NCBI RefSeq assembly: GCF_900167935.1
Contig: NZ_FUYL01000005.1
Span: 240,871 to 304,870, forward strand
Direction: 5' to 3'
Length of the DNA stretch: 64,000 nucleotides
DNA from: Maribacter arcticus
Lineage (GTDB): Bacteria > Bacteroidota > Bacteroidia > Flavobacteriales > Flavobacteriaceae
Under the pieces are notes generated by a model, which was given only the letters and a program-made list of their open reading frames with translations, had not been told where the DNA came from and made no database searches. Both the position numbers and the translations under genes were made by a program. Of the stretch, positions 1 to 8,892 are shown piece by piece (the stretch's first letter is position 1; each line of letters opens with the position of its first letter).

Positions 1-1834
1 CATCTCTACTTATCGGCATGTAGTACATTTTGTCATCCCAAGTTCTTGTTTCGTTATCATTATTGTCTACAACGGTATAGGTATAATCATATACTGTTTG
101 GTCGTATTGATAAGGAGTTCTTGGAGTAGCACCTGCTTTTAGGGTAGCAGTAACTTTCATTACTTTAATGCCACGACCTAAAGTTTGGTCAGCTATCATC
201 CATCTTCTTGCGTCATGATATCTATGCTCTTCATATGCCAATTCAACTCTTCTTTCGTTTATGTAGGCTTCCAATAAGTCTGTTCCGGATGAAGTAATTG
301 CAGGCATACCTGCTCTAAAACGAATTTTGTTCAACCAATTTCTAGCTTCACCTTCATCTCCAGTAGCGATTGAAGCTTCAACATAATTAAGAAGTACTTC
401 GGTATATCTGATAAATGGCCAAGGAACTACTTGTGCACTAGACTGGTTGTCTACTACAGCAGGATCTGCATCAATAAACTTTCGAACATAATAACCTGTT
501 CTACTACCGTTCCAGTTCTCTATAGGAGAGTCTCTCATATCAACTCCATTTATTATTCCTCCAGAACCATCGGCATAGGTGCCGGTTTGAATCTCATCAT
601 TAGGGTCTATTGCAGCAACATCTGATGGTCTTGGTTTCCATCCAGAACCGTCATAAAGAATAGTTGCAGAAAGCCTTGGGTCTCTATTGTCATAAGGAGC
701 AGCTGCATGCTCAGGATTGCTCCAGTCAAAATCAGAACCATCCATCATTTGATAATCATCAACCAATTGTTGTATAGGTGTGTTACCTGCCCAGTTATGA
801 TAACCATTAGGACCATTATTTATACCTTGGTGAATACCACCTAAAGGCCAATTACTTTCTACTGTAAATAATGGTGTATGTGTACGTTCAAATAATAATT
901 CTGCTCTTGCTGCCGGATCACCTATAGCGCTTCCACCACCCATAGCAATCGAAACATAAGTTTCTTTAGCATCTTCCGCTGTTGCAGGTGCGGTTAAACC
1001 CAATTTGTAACCTGTTGTTTCATCTAAAACAGCCTTAGCTGCTGCTTTAGCCGTATTCCAACGTGCAGCTCTATCACCAGTAGTATACGCTACTAAATCA
1101 AGGTTAGAATAACTTCCTAATACTGAAGATTTAGCACTTGCTGTTGGGCCGTCACGTAAGTCACTTGCTGCATAAATCAATACTCTTGATTTAAGACCCA
1201 TAGCACTTAACTTAGATGCTCTACCAGCGGTAATGTCCTTGCCATCTAGTAACGATATTGCTTGGTCTAAATCAGAAACAATGAAATCAACATTTTCAGC
1301 AAAGGTACCTCTGCCTACTGAATAGTCTTCATCCAAACCATAAGGTGTTTCAATTAGTGGTGCGCCTCCATAGTAGCGCATTAATTGATGGTAATAATAA
1401 GCCCTTAAAAAATGGGCTTCACCAAGTAAGCGATCTTTTAGACTTTGATCATCAAAAGTAGCGTTTGGTAATTCTTGTATGGCAATATTTGCCTTACGAA
1501 CCGCCAAATATAATTCGTTCCATTGTGGAATAATGTTTACGTTCCCAGTTCCTGAGGGAGAAAGAGATCCTTCGTTAATTACATTGATGCCTCTTCCAGA
1601 GTGCGTAAACATTGCCTCATCCGTTAAAGATGCCAATCCTTCTTCTTCAAACCCACCATAGCCAAGGGATGAATATACATTAAATACAAATGCTTGCGAC
1701 AATGCACCATCTGCCCAAGTAGCATCTGCTGATATAGAATCTAAGGGTTGTGTCTCTAAAAAGTCTTCATTACACGATATTGGTATTAAGGCTACCGTTA
1801 ATAGGCCTAAGAGCACTAATTTTCTTTTTTTCAT
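1..1834 (-). CDS. SusD/RagB-family outer-membrane lipoprotein (3' end outside window)
   Basis: Translating the minus strand from the ATG at 1834 gives a protein beginning MKKRKLVLLG with a lipoprotein-type signal ending in PISC, followed by NEDFLETQPLDSIS, the usual start of a mature SusD. The frame stays open to the window edge, so about 611 residues are seen and the C-terminus is missing. Typical SusD features include an early TPR-like region (LLGEAHFLRAYYYHQL) and a late segment with NWLNKIRFRAGMP and AYINERRVELAYE. SusD proteins sit on the cell surface and form a lid on the SusC channel, binding glycans or other large nutrients. The gene follows susC by only 10 bp, so the two should be co-transcribed. 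The substrate cannot be deduced because no glycosidase is visible on this side. Confidence 0.95.
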   Translation of the reverse strand, partial: MKKRKLVLLGLLTVALIPISCNEDFLETQPLDSISADATWADGALSQAFVFNVYSSLGYGGFEEEGLASLTDEAMFTHSGRGINVINEGSLSPSGTGNVNIIPQWNELYLAVRKANIAIQELPNATFDDQSLKDRLLGEAHFLRAYYYHQLMRYYGGAPLIETPYGLDEDYSVGRGTFAENVDFIVSDLDQAISLLDGKDITAGRASKLSAMGLKSRVLIYAASDLRDGPTASAKSSVLGSYSNLDLVAYTTGDRAARWNTAKAAAKAVLDETTGYKLGLTAPATAEDAKETYVSIAMGGGSAIGDPAARAELLFERTHTPLFTVESNWPLGGIHQGINNGPNGYHNWAGNTPIQQLVDDYQMMDGSDFDWSNPEHAAAPYDNRDPRLSATILYDGSGWKPRPSDVAAIDPNDEIQTGTYADGSGGIINGVDMRDSPIENWNGSRTGYYVRKFIDADPAVVDNQSSAQVVPWPFIRYTEVLLNYVEASIATGDEGEARNWLNKIRFRAGMPAITSSGTDLLEAYINERRVELAYEEHRYHDARRWMIADQTLGRGIKVMKVTATLKAGATPRTPYQYDQTVYDYTYTVVDNNDNETRTWDDKMYYMPISRD

Positions 1835-1844
1835 GATTTTTTTT

Positions 1845-4800
1845 TTAAAATGTTAAACTAAAACCTGTGTTAATAATGGTCTGCTGTGGATAAAACTGCC
1901 CACTATTACTCGTTGATTCAGGATCATAAATGTCTTGTGCTGCCCAAGTCGCCAAATTGAGACCACTCATGTAAACTCTAAATGCAGATAATCCGAATTG
2001 GCTAATCATTGCTTTTGGGAAATTGTATGCTATTTGTACGTTTTTAAGTCTGATATAATCCTTGCTAAATAAATTATAAGTGTTATTGCCGTATGAACCA
2101 CCACTATAATAGGTATCACCCCTACTTGCCAATCTTGGGTTTACACTACTTGGATTATCTGGACTCCATCTATTATCAAAGCTATATTTAAGGTAATTAC
2201 CTATATCACCTGACTCTGTCAGGATCGGTAGCTTTGCACCTGTAGCACCTTGTAAAAGTACTGATAAATCAAAATTCTTATAGGAGGCGTTAAAGGTTGC
2301 GCCAAAGTTAAAGTTTGGCACAATACTATTATCCAATCGAACCTGGTCCAAATCATTGATGGCGCCATCACCATTAATATCCTTAAATTTCATGTCTCCT
2401 GGTTCTAATTGTGGTTTTACAGCACTATAGTCTAATGTATTACTTGAAACGGCCGCCTCATCGATAAAAACACCATCAGACTCATACACTAAGTAAGAAC
2501 CAATTGGTCTGCCTTCTTGCAATTGATAATCTGGTGCGCCAGGAATTTCATCTAAAAAGACTACACTGTTCTGAGCATAACCACCATTTACACCAACATC
2601 CCATTTAAAGCCATCTGCATCACCACCATAATAATTTAAGGCAAATTCAAACCCTTCATTATCTACTTTACCGGCATTAACAGGAGGCAATAAATCTGAT
2701 ATACCTGAAGAACCTGGTGTAGAACCTGTCTTTTGAATCAAGATTTGATCACGTCTGTTTAAAAAGTACTCGAAAGTAAAGCTCAATTTTCCATCAAGGA
2801 TTATACCATCAAGGCCTAAGTTAAAGTTATTGGCTCTTTCCCAAGTAAAACTAGGGTTCGCCAATAAGGGTTCCGTAAGGGTGGTTTGCACCGACCCATC
2901 AATAGGATAACTGCCAAAATCATAAATGGATAAATAGGCATATTCCTGCAATGCACCTTGAAAGAATACTTGGTCATTACCCATTTGACCATAAGAGGCA
3001 CGTAGTTTTAGGTAGTCTATAGATTCAACATTGAACCAATCTTCTTTATTGATGTTCCATCCTGCAAGCACACCAGGGAAGAAACCAAAACGATCATTAC
3101 CTGGGAAGATGTAGGATCCATCATAACGCCAAATAAATTCAGCTAAATATTTTTCCTTGAAGTTGTATTGTGCACGACCGTAATATCCTAAGCGGGTCCT
3201 ATTATAGCCAAAACCATTGGTAACCTGCCCATCTTCACCACCAACACCTATTTGATCAACGGCAGTGGACAAGTAATTTCTTCTAAAGGCCGACAAAAAT
3301 TCGCCTTGAAAATTTTCACGGGTTACGCCCGCTAGTAAATTAATGGTATGATCATCACCTATGGTTTTATCATAATTCAATAAAGCCGTTAGGTTCGTAT
3401 TTAAAACATTTGACGAGGATTGCGTTAACCTTGCATCTGTAAAATTAGAACGAATGGCTCCAGTCAACACCGGATTGCCGGTTGCAATATAATTGGCACG
3501 ATCCAATGAATAAAGTGTCCAAGGTGTTTGCCATAATTTTCTGCGCTGTTGGCTTTGATCTACACCAGCCAATAAGGTTAAGGTTAAGCCTTTAACCCAT
3601 GGGTTTTTAATATCTACAGAACCTGTAAATTGTAAAAAATCGGTTGGTTGTTTATCATAACCAGTTGCATTAGTAGTAATAACTACAGGCTGTTGTCCAT
3701 TTTCAATATCTGGTCCTGGTAGTCCATTTGGCCAAACTGCTGGCTCATTGGGTCTACCTCTCATCAACATCCTGAAAATAGCCCCAGCACTTTCTGTTGG
3801 AAAATTTCTATATTCTTTTCTATATCCCATACTTAGTTTAGTGGATAGATATTCGTTGATTTTGGCATCTGTATTGATCCTAAAATTATATTGTTGATAG
3901 CGGTTTGCTGAATTTTTGTAAATAGCACCTTGATCTGAATACCCAAGTGATGCGTAGTATTTGAGGTCTTCACTTCCGCCACTTACAGAAAGATTATGCC
4001 GTTGTTGCTCTGCCCAATCTTGAAACGTAGCTCCGAACCAGTCTGTGTCAGGATATAAATATGGGTCAGCATTAGTTCTGTGATTATTTACAGTCTCAGG
4101 GCTAAACGCTGCGTTTACAGTTTCTGCAGGGCTACTTCCTGGAATAGTGTAGCTGCCAGTATTTTGAAATGCACTATTTGCTGCACCCCATTGTCCGGCA
4201 GGAATATTACTATTATAAATAGCCAATTCATTCATGATAGTCTGATACTCAACTGCACTAGCCATTTCAGGAACCCTAGTTGGTCTAGTAAGACCAAAAT
4301 CAGCGTTATATTTCACTTCCATTTTACCGACATTTCCGGTTTTTGTTGTGACAATAATGGCGCCGTTTGCTGCTCTAGCGCCATAAATAGCAGCAGAAGC
4401 ATCTTTCAAAACTGAGATATTTGCAATGTCATTTGAATTAATACGGCTAATACCACCATCTCTATCAGGAATACCATCAATAACAATCAATGGTTGATTG
4501 TTACCTAATGTATTGGTACCACGAATACTAATAGTAGATTGGTCATTACCGGGTTCTCCACTTGTTTGGATAATAACTACACCTGGTAATCTACCAGCAA
4601 GGGAGTTAGAGACACTAATTGCGGGTGAGCTTTCAAGAACTGGTCCTTGAACCGCTGTAACCGCACCGGTAACTGTTGCCTTCTTTTGAGTACCATACCC
4701 AACCACAACTACTTCTTCTAGATTTGCTACATCTTCTTCTAGAGAAACATTAATAGTGCTTTGATTGTTAACTGGAACTACAGCAGACTTAAAACCAATA

Positions 4801-5072
4801 TAGCTAAAGCGCAAACTGGTATTACCGTCTTCTAGCGTAATCGTAAAATTTCCGTCAAAATCTGCTTGCACCCCTCTTGTAGGATTTTTTGCATCGATGA
4901 CAGAAACGCCAGGTAATGGCATGTTGTCCGCAGCTGATGTTACGGTACCCGATACTTTTACTTCTTGCGCGTGCAAACTCGTTAAGAGTAGCCCGCCAAA
5001 AAAGAAAACCATCGTTAAGATTGCATGACTTCGAGTCATGAAAAACTTAGGAAAATTAATTAGTTGATTCAT
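1845..5072 (-). CDS. SusC/RagA-family TonB-linked outer-membrane transporter
   Basis: This 1075-residue protein is full length for the family. A signal sequence (cleavage after LHAQ, about residue 36) is followed by a carboxypeptidase-regulatory-like beta-sandwich (about 37-120), a TonB-box-like VVVVGYGTQKK, the plug domain with the SusC signature (PLIVIDGIPDRDGG, ISVLKDASAAIYGARAANG) and a 22-strand-type barrel ending in aromatic INTGFSLTF. It imports oligosaccharides or peptides across the outer membrane using TonB/ExbBD energy, with the SusD encoded just downstream. A second in-frame ATG at residue 12 (MTRSHAIL) gives a more classical signal peptide and may be the true start. The divergent GntR-type gene at 5540 is the obvious candidate regulator. 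Confidence 0.96.
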   Translation of the reverse strand: MNQLINFPKFFMTRSHAILTMVFFFGGLLLTSLHAQEVKVSGTVTSAADNMPLPGVSVIDAKNPTRGVQADFDGNFTITLEDGNTSLRFSYIGFKSAVVPVNNQSTINVSLEEDVANLEEVVVVGYGTQKKATVTGAVTAVQGPVLESSPAISVSNSLAGRLPGVVIIQTSGEPGNDQSTISIRGTNTLGNNQPLIVIDGIPDRDGGISRINSNDIANISVLKDASAAIYGARAANGAIIVTTKTGNVGKMEVKYNADFGLTRPTRVPEMASAVEYQTIMNELAIYNSNIPAGQWGAANSAFQNTGSYTIPGSSPAETVNAAFSPETVNNHRTNADPYLYPDTDWFGATFQDWAEQQRHNLSVSGGSEDLKYYASLGYSDQGAIYKNSANRYQQYNFRINTDAKINEYLSTKLSMGYRKEYRNFPTESAGAIFRMLMRGRPNEPAVWPNGLPGPDIENGQQPVVITTNATGYDKQPTDFLQFTGSVDIKNPWVKGLTLTLLAGVDQSQQRRKLWQTPWTLYSLDRANYIATGNPVLTGAIRSNFTDARLTQSSSNVLNTNLTALLNYDKTIGDDHTINLLAGVTRENFQGEFLSAFRRNYLSTAVDQIGVGGEDGQVTNGFGYNRTRLGYYGRAQYNFKEKYLAEFIWRYDGSYIFPGNDRFGFFPGVLAGWNINKEDWFNVESIDYLKLRASYGQMGNDQVFFQGALQEYAYLSIYDFGSYPIDGSVQTTLTEPLLANPSFTWERANNFNLGLDGIILDGKLSFTFEYFLNRRDQILIQKTGSTPGSSGISDLLPPVNAGKVDNEGFEFALNYYGGDADGFKWDVGVNGGYAQNSVVFLDEIPGAPDYQLQEGRPIGSYLVYESDGVFIDEAAVSSNTLDYSAVKPQLEPGDMKFKDINGDGAINDLDQVRLDNSIVPNFNFGATFNASYKNFDLSVLLQGATGAKLPILTESGDIGNYLKYSFDNRWSPDNPSSVNPRLASRGDTYYSGGSYGNNTYNLFSKDYIRLKNVQIAYNFPKAMISQFGLSAFRVYMSGLNLATWAAQDIYDPESTSNSGQFYPQQTIINTGFSLTF

Positions 5073-5499
5073 AAAAATAGGTTCTTATGGGTTGTTAGTT
5101 ATTTTGTAATCATAGATATCGTAATTCTATTGAAAGCATTCTTCAAATGCGGAGACTATGATACACTATGCTACTACAAACAAATATATAATAAAATGTT
5201 AATTATATAAATTAAACTTTAAAATATTTTGAATTTGTCAAAATTGTTATAAAAATATAATAATCTGATATTTGCTTTTAAATTTGTAATTGGTATTTTT
5301 TAATAAAAATTTAATATTTAAGGACTAAAGGAGCCCAACTAAAAATTACCTTGAAAGGTTGTCTAATTCCAATAACACCCGTACAGCAATAACAATTTTT
5401 TCAAGATTATTACGTGCTAACATTTTTTTTTGGTGGGATGATTTTTTTAGGATTAATTATTTGTAAGACTCTTCTATAAATCGCGACATTTTGATAACC
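5073..5499. promoter_or_regulatory. AT-rich divergent intergenic region of the susC and gntR genes
   Basis: No gene is seen here. On the minus strand TATATTTG (5181-5188 read in reverse) matches the Bacteroidota -7 box TAnnTTTG and would start a ~100-nt leader for susC, although no good TTTG -33 element stands at the usual distance. The rest is very AT-rich and is the likely binding region of the GntR-type regulator. No clear operator palindrome was found. Confidence 0.4.
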
Positions 5500-5533
5500 T
5501 TGATTAAATTGTATATTCGACGGTTTATATTTG
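5500..5533 (+). promoter_or_regulatory. Probable sigma-ABfr promoter of the GntR-type gene
   Basis: TTG at 5500-5502, a 23-nt spacer and TATATTTG at 5526-5533 fit the Bacteroidota housekeeping promoter. The -7 box ends only 6 nt before the preferred ATG at 5540, so the predicted transcript would start at or next to the start codon and be leaderless. Confidence 0.5.
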
Positions 5534-5539
5534 TATTCT

Positions 5540-6556
5540 ATGCCTATTGTTAAAAGAATTTTAAGTTTAACCCAAAACAATAATCTTTCAAAGCACGAAC
5601 AATTGGTGCAAGGGGTTATAGAGTCAATTGAAGACGGCACCCTTTCTATTGGGGATCAATTGCCTTCAATTAATAACATGGTTGAAGAAATTGGCTATGC
5701 TAGAAAAACAATATTTAAGGCTTACGAAGAGCTTAAGAATAGAGGTTTAATTGAGTCTAGGCAACTCAAAGGCTATTTTGTTATAAGCCAAGAAACGAAT
5801 ATTACCAAAAGAATGGCCTTGCTTTTATTCGCTTTCCAAAGTTATCAGGAAGAATTTTACAAAACCTTTAGGAAAGAGATGGGTAAACGATTTCAAATCG
5901 ATGTTTTTTTTCATCATAATAATTTAACCATTTTTGAAACCATACTTACGAATATTAAAGGTAAGTACGGTATGTATGTAATTGCTCCTATTCAAAACCA
6001 AAAGGTTGTGCCGTTATTACAAAGTATTGAGCCTAAAAAAATATTGTTGGTAGATAGGTATTTAGACCTAGGGGAATCATATTCTTATATTTCTCAAGAA
6101 TTCGAAGAAGTTATTTATACATCGCTAGTGCAATTACTTCCAGAAATTAAAAAATACAAAAACCTTATTTTATATTTTAATGAAGAAAGTGATTACTCTC
6201 CAATTTCAATTCGAGTAGCGTTCGAGAGATTTCTGAAAGATTATGAAATTCATGGAACAGTAAAAAATAATTATTCATTAGACACAGCTAAAAAGGGTAC
6301 TCTTTATTTTATTTTAGGAGATACTATTTTGTGGCATATTTTAAGAGATTGCGTTCGGAAAAAATATAAAATTGGAGAAGATATTGGAATCCTTTCTCAG
6401 AATGACAATGTTGCCAAAGAGATAGTATTTGGTGGAATTACAACGATTTCTACTGATTTTAAAGAGATGGCTAAAATGGCAGCCAAACATTTAAAGAATG
6501 AAGACACCACTCAAGTTATTATGCCCTCAAAGTTGATAAAGCGAAATTCTCTGTAG
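5540..6556 (+). CDS. GntR-family transcriptional regulator with periplasmic-binding-protein-like sensor domain
   Basis: The N-terminus (MPIVKRILSLTQ, residues 1-75) is a GntR winged helix with the family pattern DGTLSIGDQLPSINNM, RKTIFKAYEELKNRGLIES and KGYFV. The remaining ~260 residues resemble the LacI/periplasmic-binding-protein fold used as effector domain in the Bacteroidota GntR group (MYVIAPI, ILLVDRYLDLG, IGILSQND, GGITTISTDFKEMAKMAA). Such proteins repress nutrient-uptake genes until a sugar or similar ligand binds. The divergent position to susC/susD suggests it controls them. The ATG at 5540 is preferred over a TTG at 5531, because the family starts just before the first helix and a -7 box overlaps the upstream codons. 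Confidence 0.88.
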   Translation: MPIVKRILSLTQNNNLSKHEQLVQGVIESIEDGTLSIGDQLPSINNMVEEIGYARKTIFKAYEELKNRGLIESRQLKGYFVISQETNITKRMALLLFAFQSYQEEFYKTFRKEMGKRFQIDVFFHHNNLTIFETILTNIKGKYGMYVIAPIQNQKVVPLLQSIEPKKILLVDRYLDLGESYSYISQEFEEVIYTSLVQLLPEIKKYKNLILYFNEESDYSPISIRVAFERFLKDYEIHGTVKNNYSLDTAKKGTLYFILGDTILWHILRDCVRKKYKIGEDIGILSQNDNVAKEIVFGGITTISTDFKEMAKMAAKHLKNEDTTQVIMPSKLIKRNSL

Positions 6557-6704
6557 ATGAATTATGGCTTATTTTTTATTTAAAACCTCAGATAGTTAAA
6601 CTTTAATCTTTTCTATAACATATGCCTTCAAGAATCGAACCTTCAATGATTAAAAGGGCTTATTGCAAAACATATTTATTCTATTTTTGATAAAAATTGC
6701 GAGA

Positions 6705-7679
6705 ATGCATTCTATAAATGAATATCGAGAAGAGTTTATCAATTATTTAAACTCTAAAAAGCTTACCAAAGAACCGAGAAACCTGTATGAACCAATCACC
6801 TATATTTTAGGTTTAGGAGGAAAAAGACTTAGGCCTGTATTGGTTCTACTAACAGCCGAAATTTTCAATACAGATTATAAAAAAGCATTGGATGCGGCGT
6901 TGGCAGTAGAAGTGTTTCATAATTTTTCATTGGTACATGATGATATTATGGATGATGCCCCTGTTCGTCGTGGTGAAATAACTGTACATGAAAAATGGGA
7001 TATTAATACTGGTATTTTATCTGGAGATGCCATGTTGATTATGGCATACCAACTATTTGAAAATTATGAACCCTTAATTTTTAGACAGTTGGCGCAACTT
7101 TTCAGCAAAACAGCTTTAGAGGTTTGTGAAGGACAACAATATGATGTCGATTTTGAAACTCGAGACGATGTTATGTTGCCAGAATACTTAAAAATGATTG
7201 AGTATAAAACTGCTGTTTTAGTTGCGGCAGCTTTAAAAATGGGGGCTATCGTTGCTGGCGCATCTGAAAAATCACAAGAACAAATGTATGCTTTCGGCCT
7301 AAACTTAGGTATTGCGTTTCAGTTACAAGATGACTATTTAGATGTTTTCGGAGACCCAAAAACTTTTGGTAAACAAGTTGGTGGTGATATTATTGAAAAT
7401 AAGAAAACCTTTCTTTATCTAAAGGCTATGAGTTCGGGTTCAGAAATGATGACTAAAGAGCTTGAACATTTATACTCTATACAACCTAAAGAGTCAGAAA
7501 CGAAAGTAAACGCTGTTCGCTCTATTTTTGAAAGATCCAAAGCAGACGAGGCTACACGGGTTGCAATTTCTGATTACACTACAAAGGCTTTTGAAGTACT
7601 AAATGACATTGAATTGGAGCAAGATAAAAAAGACTTGTTGCAGCAGTTCGGTGAGAATTTAATGAATAGAACGGTTTAA
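6705..7679 (+). CDS. Polyprenyl (geranylgeranyl) diphosphate synthase
   Basis: The protein is a trans-isoprenyl diphosphate synthase of ~324 residues. It has the first Asp-rich motif DDIMD (about residues 79-83, in LVHDDIMDDAPVRRG), the conserved GGKRLRP segment near residue 38 and the second Asp-rich motif DDYLD (about 209-213, in FQLQDDYLDVFGD). It condenses IPP with allylic diphosphates to give a C15-C20 product. The convergent lycopene cyclase next door suggests GGPP for carotenoids, though it may also supply quinone side chains. The frame is open 14 codons further upstream from a TTG, but the family N-terminus fits the ATG at 6705. It shares its stop region with the next gene: both stops lie in the palindrome TTTAAA. 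Confidence 0.93.
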   Translation: MHSINEYREEFINYLNSKKLTKEPRNLYEPITYILGLGGKRLRPVLVLLTAEIFNTDYKKALDAALAVEVFHNFSLVHDDIMDDAPVRRGEITVHEKWDINTGILSGDAMLIMAYQLFENYEPLIFRQLAQLFSKTALEVCEGQQYDVDFETRDDVMLPEYLKMIEYKTAVLVAAALKMGAIVAGASEKSQEQMYAFGLNLGIAFQLQDDYLDVFGDPKTFGKQVGGDIIENKKTFLYLKAMSSGSEMMTKELEHLYSIQPKESETKVNAVRSIFERSKADEATRVAISDYTTKAFEVLNDIELEQDKKDLLQQFGENLMNRTV

Positions 7680-8818
7680 AACAATCGTTTAAAAAAGGCT
7701 TTTATAAAAGGAGTTTTAGGGCAGGAATTTATATAGATGATATCTTCCCATAAATTGGTTTTCTCATCTAAAAACTTGAAAACCATTTGAGGGCTCAATG
7801 ATTTAAAAAGTGATTCAAATACCTGATAACCAATTGCATTATCGTGGTGTAATACATCAAGAAATAGAAGGTCGTAAAACCAAAATTTATTTTTTAGTTT
7901 TAATTTTTTTAATGGCTTTCCATTTTTAATATGATGAACTAGCTGGGGTACTTTATTCGCTGTACTCATTAAGGTATAGCCTGTGCTGGGTTTAGCCCAG
8001 CCCCCAGCAGTTCCAATATATCGTATTCTATCTGAATGATGTTCTCTAAAATCATAAGCAGTCATAGGTATACTGCCAGACTCTTTATCTGTGATTGTAT
8101 AATCTTCACATTTATACCTATCCCATATATAGTTTTTTATGGCCTCTTCATACTCTTGTTTTGGTAGTAATTTTTCTGAAAATAGAGTATACTCAATTAG
8201 TGCAGTATTATTTGAATATGGTAAAACATACATAAAACGAGTATTCCCTTTTTGAGGTATCGAGAAATCCATATAGGTAACTTCGGAAGCATTGAATATA
8301 GGATGTTTTGTTTTTATCTCCCAACCAACAAAATGCTGTTGTAAAACAGGATACTTCTTTTGCTGGATAGCCATTTTATAATCAAAAAGGCTTGTAAATA
8401 TATAGTCTGCAACGTAACTATTATTTAAGGTGTCAACGGTTACCTCGTTACTTGTTTCATGTAATTCAACTACTTCTTCTTGTTTAAAAGTAATGTTTTC
8501 ATAACCCTCAATTCTATGTAAATAGTAGTTGTAGAAATCAATACCCTTTATCATTTTATAGGAGTAAGGTGCTATTTCGTTTCTTTTTGAAATTTGTGAA
8601 CCTTCGAAATGAAGTTCTCCCCATTGCTTATGAACGATTTCATCGAACTGGCCATTGCCTTTTTCCCAATAACACCAAGTGCGGTCATTGGTTTTTTTAG
8701 AGTCTTTATCTAAGATTAAAATCTTTTTTTGCGCAAAAAAGGAATCACTACCCATAGCATCAGCAAGCAAAAGGCCAGATGCACCGGCACCAATTATAAT
8801 GTAATCGTAGTTATTCAT
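7676..8818 (-). CDS. crtY: Lycopene beta-cyclase, CrtY type
   Basis: A 380-residue FAD-dependent cyclase with an N-terminal Rossmann motif (YIIIGAGASGLLLADAM, residues 6-22), DKDSKKTNDRTWCYWEKG typical of CrtY, and the family segment GTAGGWAKPSTGYT (about residues 270-283). It closes the linear ends of lycopene into beta-rings, giving beta-carotene, the precursor of flavobacterial zeaxanthin-type pigments. No other carotenoid gene is visible in the window, so the pathway is split across the genome. It converges with the GGPP synthase and overlaps its end by 4 bp. The C-terminus carries VFKFLDEKTN and is of ordinary length. Confidence 0.9.
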   Translation of the reverse strand: MNNYDYIIIGAGASGLLLADAMGSDSFFAQKKILILDKDSKKTNDRTWCYWEKGNGQFDEIVHKQWGELHFEGSQISKRNEIAPYSYKMIKGIDFYNYYLHRIEGYENITFKQEEVVELHETSNEVTVDTLNNSYVADYIFTSLFDYKMAIQQKKYPVLQQHFVGWEIKTKHPIFNASEVTYMDFSIPQKGNTRFMYVLPYSNNTALIEYTLFSEKLLPKQEYEEAIKNYIWDRYKCEDYTITDKESGSIPMTAYDFREHHSDRIRYIGTAGGWAKPSTGYTLMSTANKVPQLVHHIKNGKPLKKLKLKNKFWFYDLLFLDVLHHDNAIGYQVFESLFKSLSPQMVFKFLDEKTNLWEDIIYINSCPKTPFIKAFFKRLF

Positions 8819-8892
8819 TGACTTTTACAGATGCAGTAAGAATAGGCTGCCCTATATATTCAAAAATACAAAATAGGTTTTGTCTTTTTGCT

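Noticed and set aside
431..625. Open frame antisense to susD
   Set aside because: Shadow of the SusD reading frame on the other strand, with no start context or family pattern.
4080..4415. 111-codon frame antisense to susC
   Set aside because: Opposite-strand shadow of a well-supported SusC gene, with atypical Cys/Ser-rich composition.
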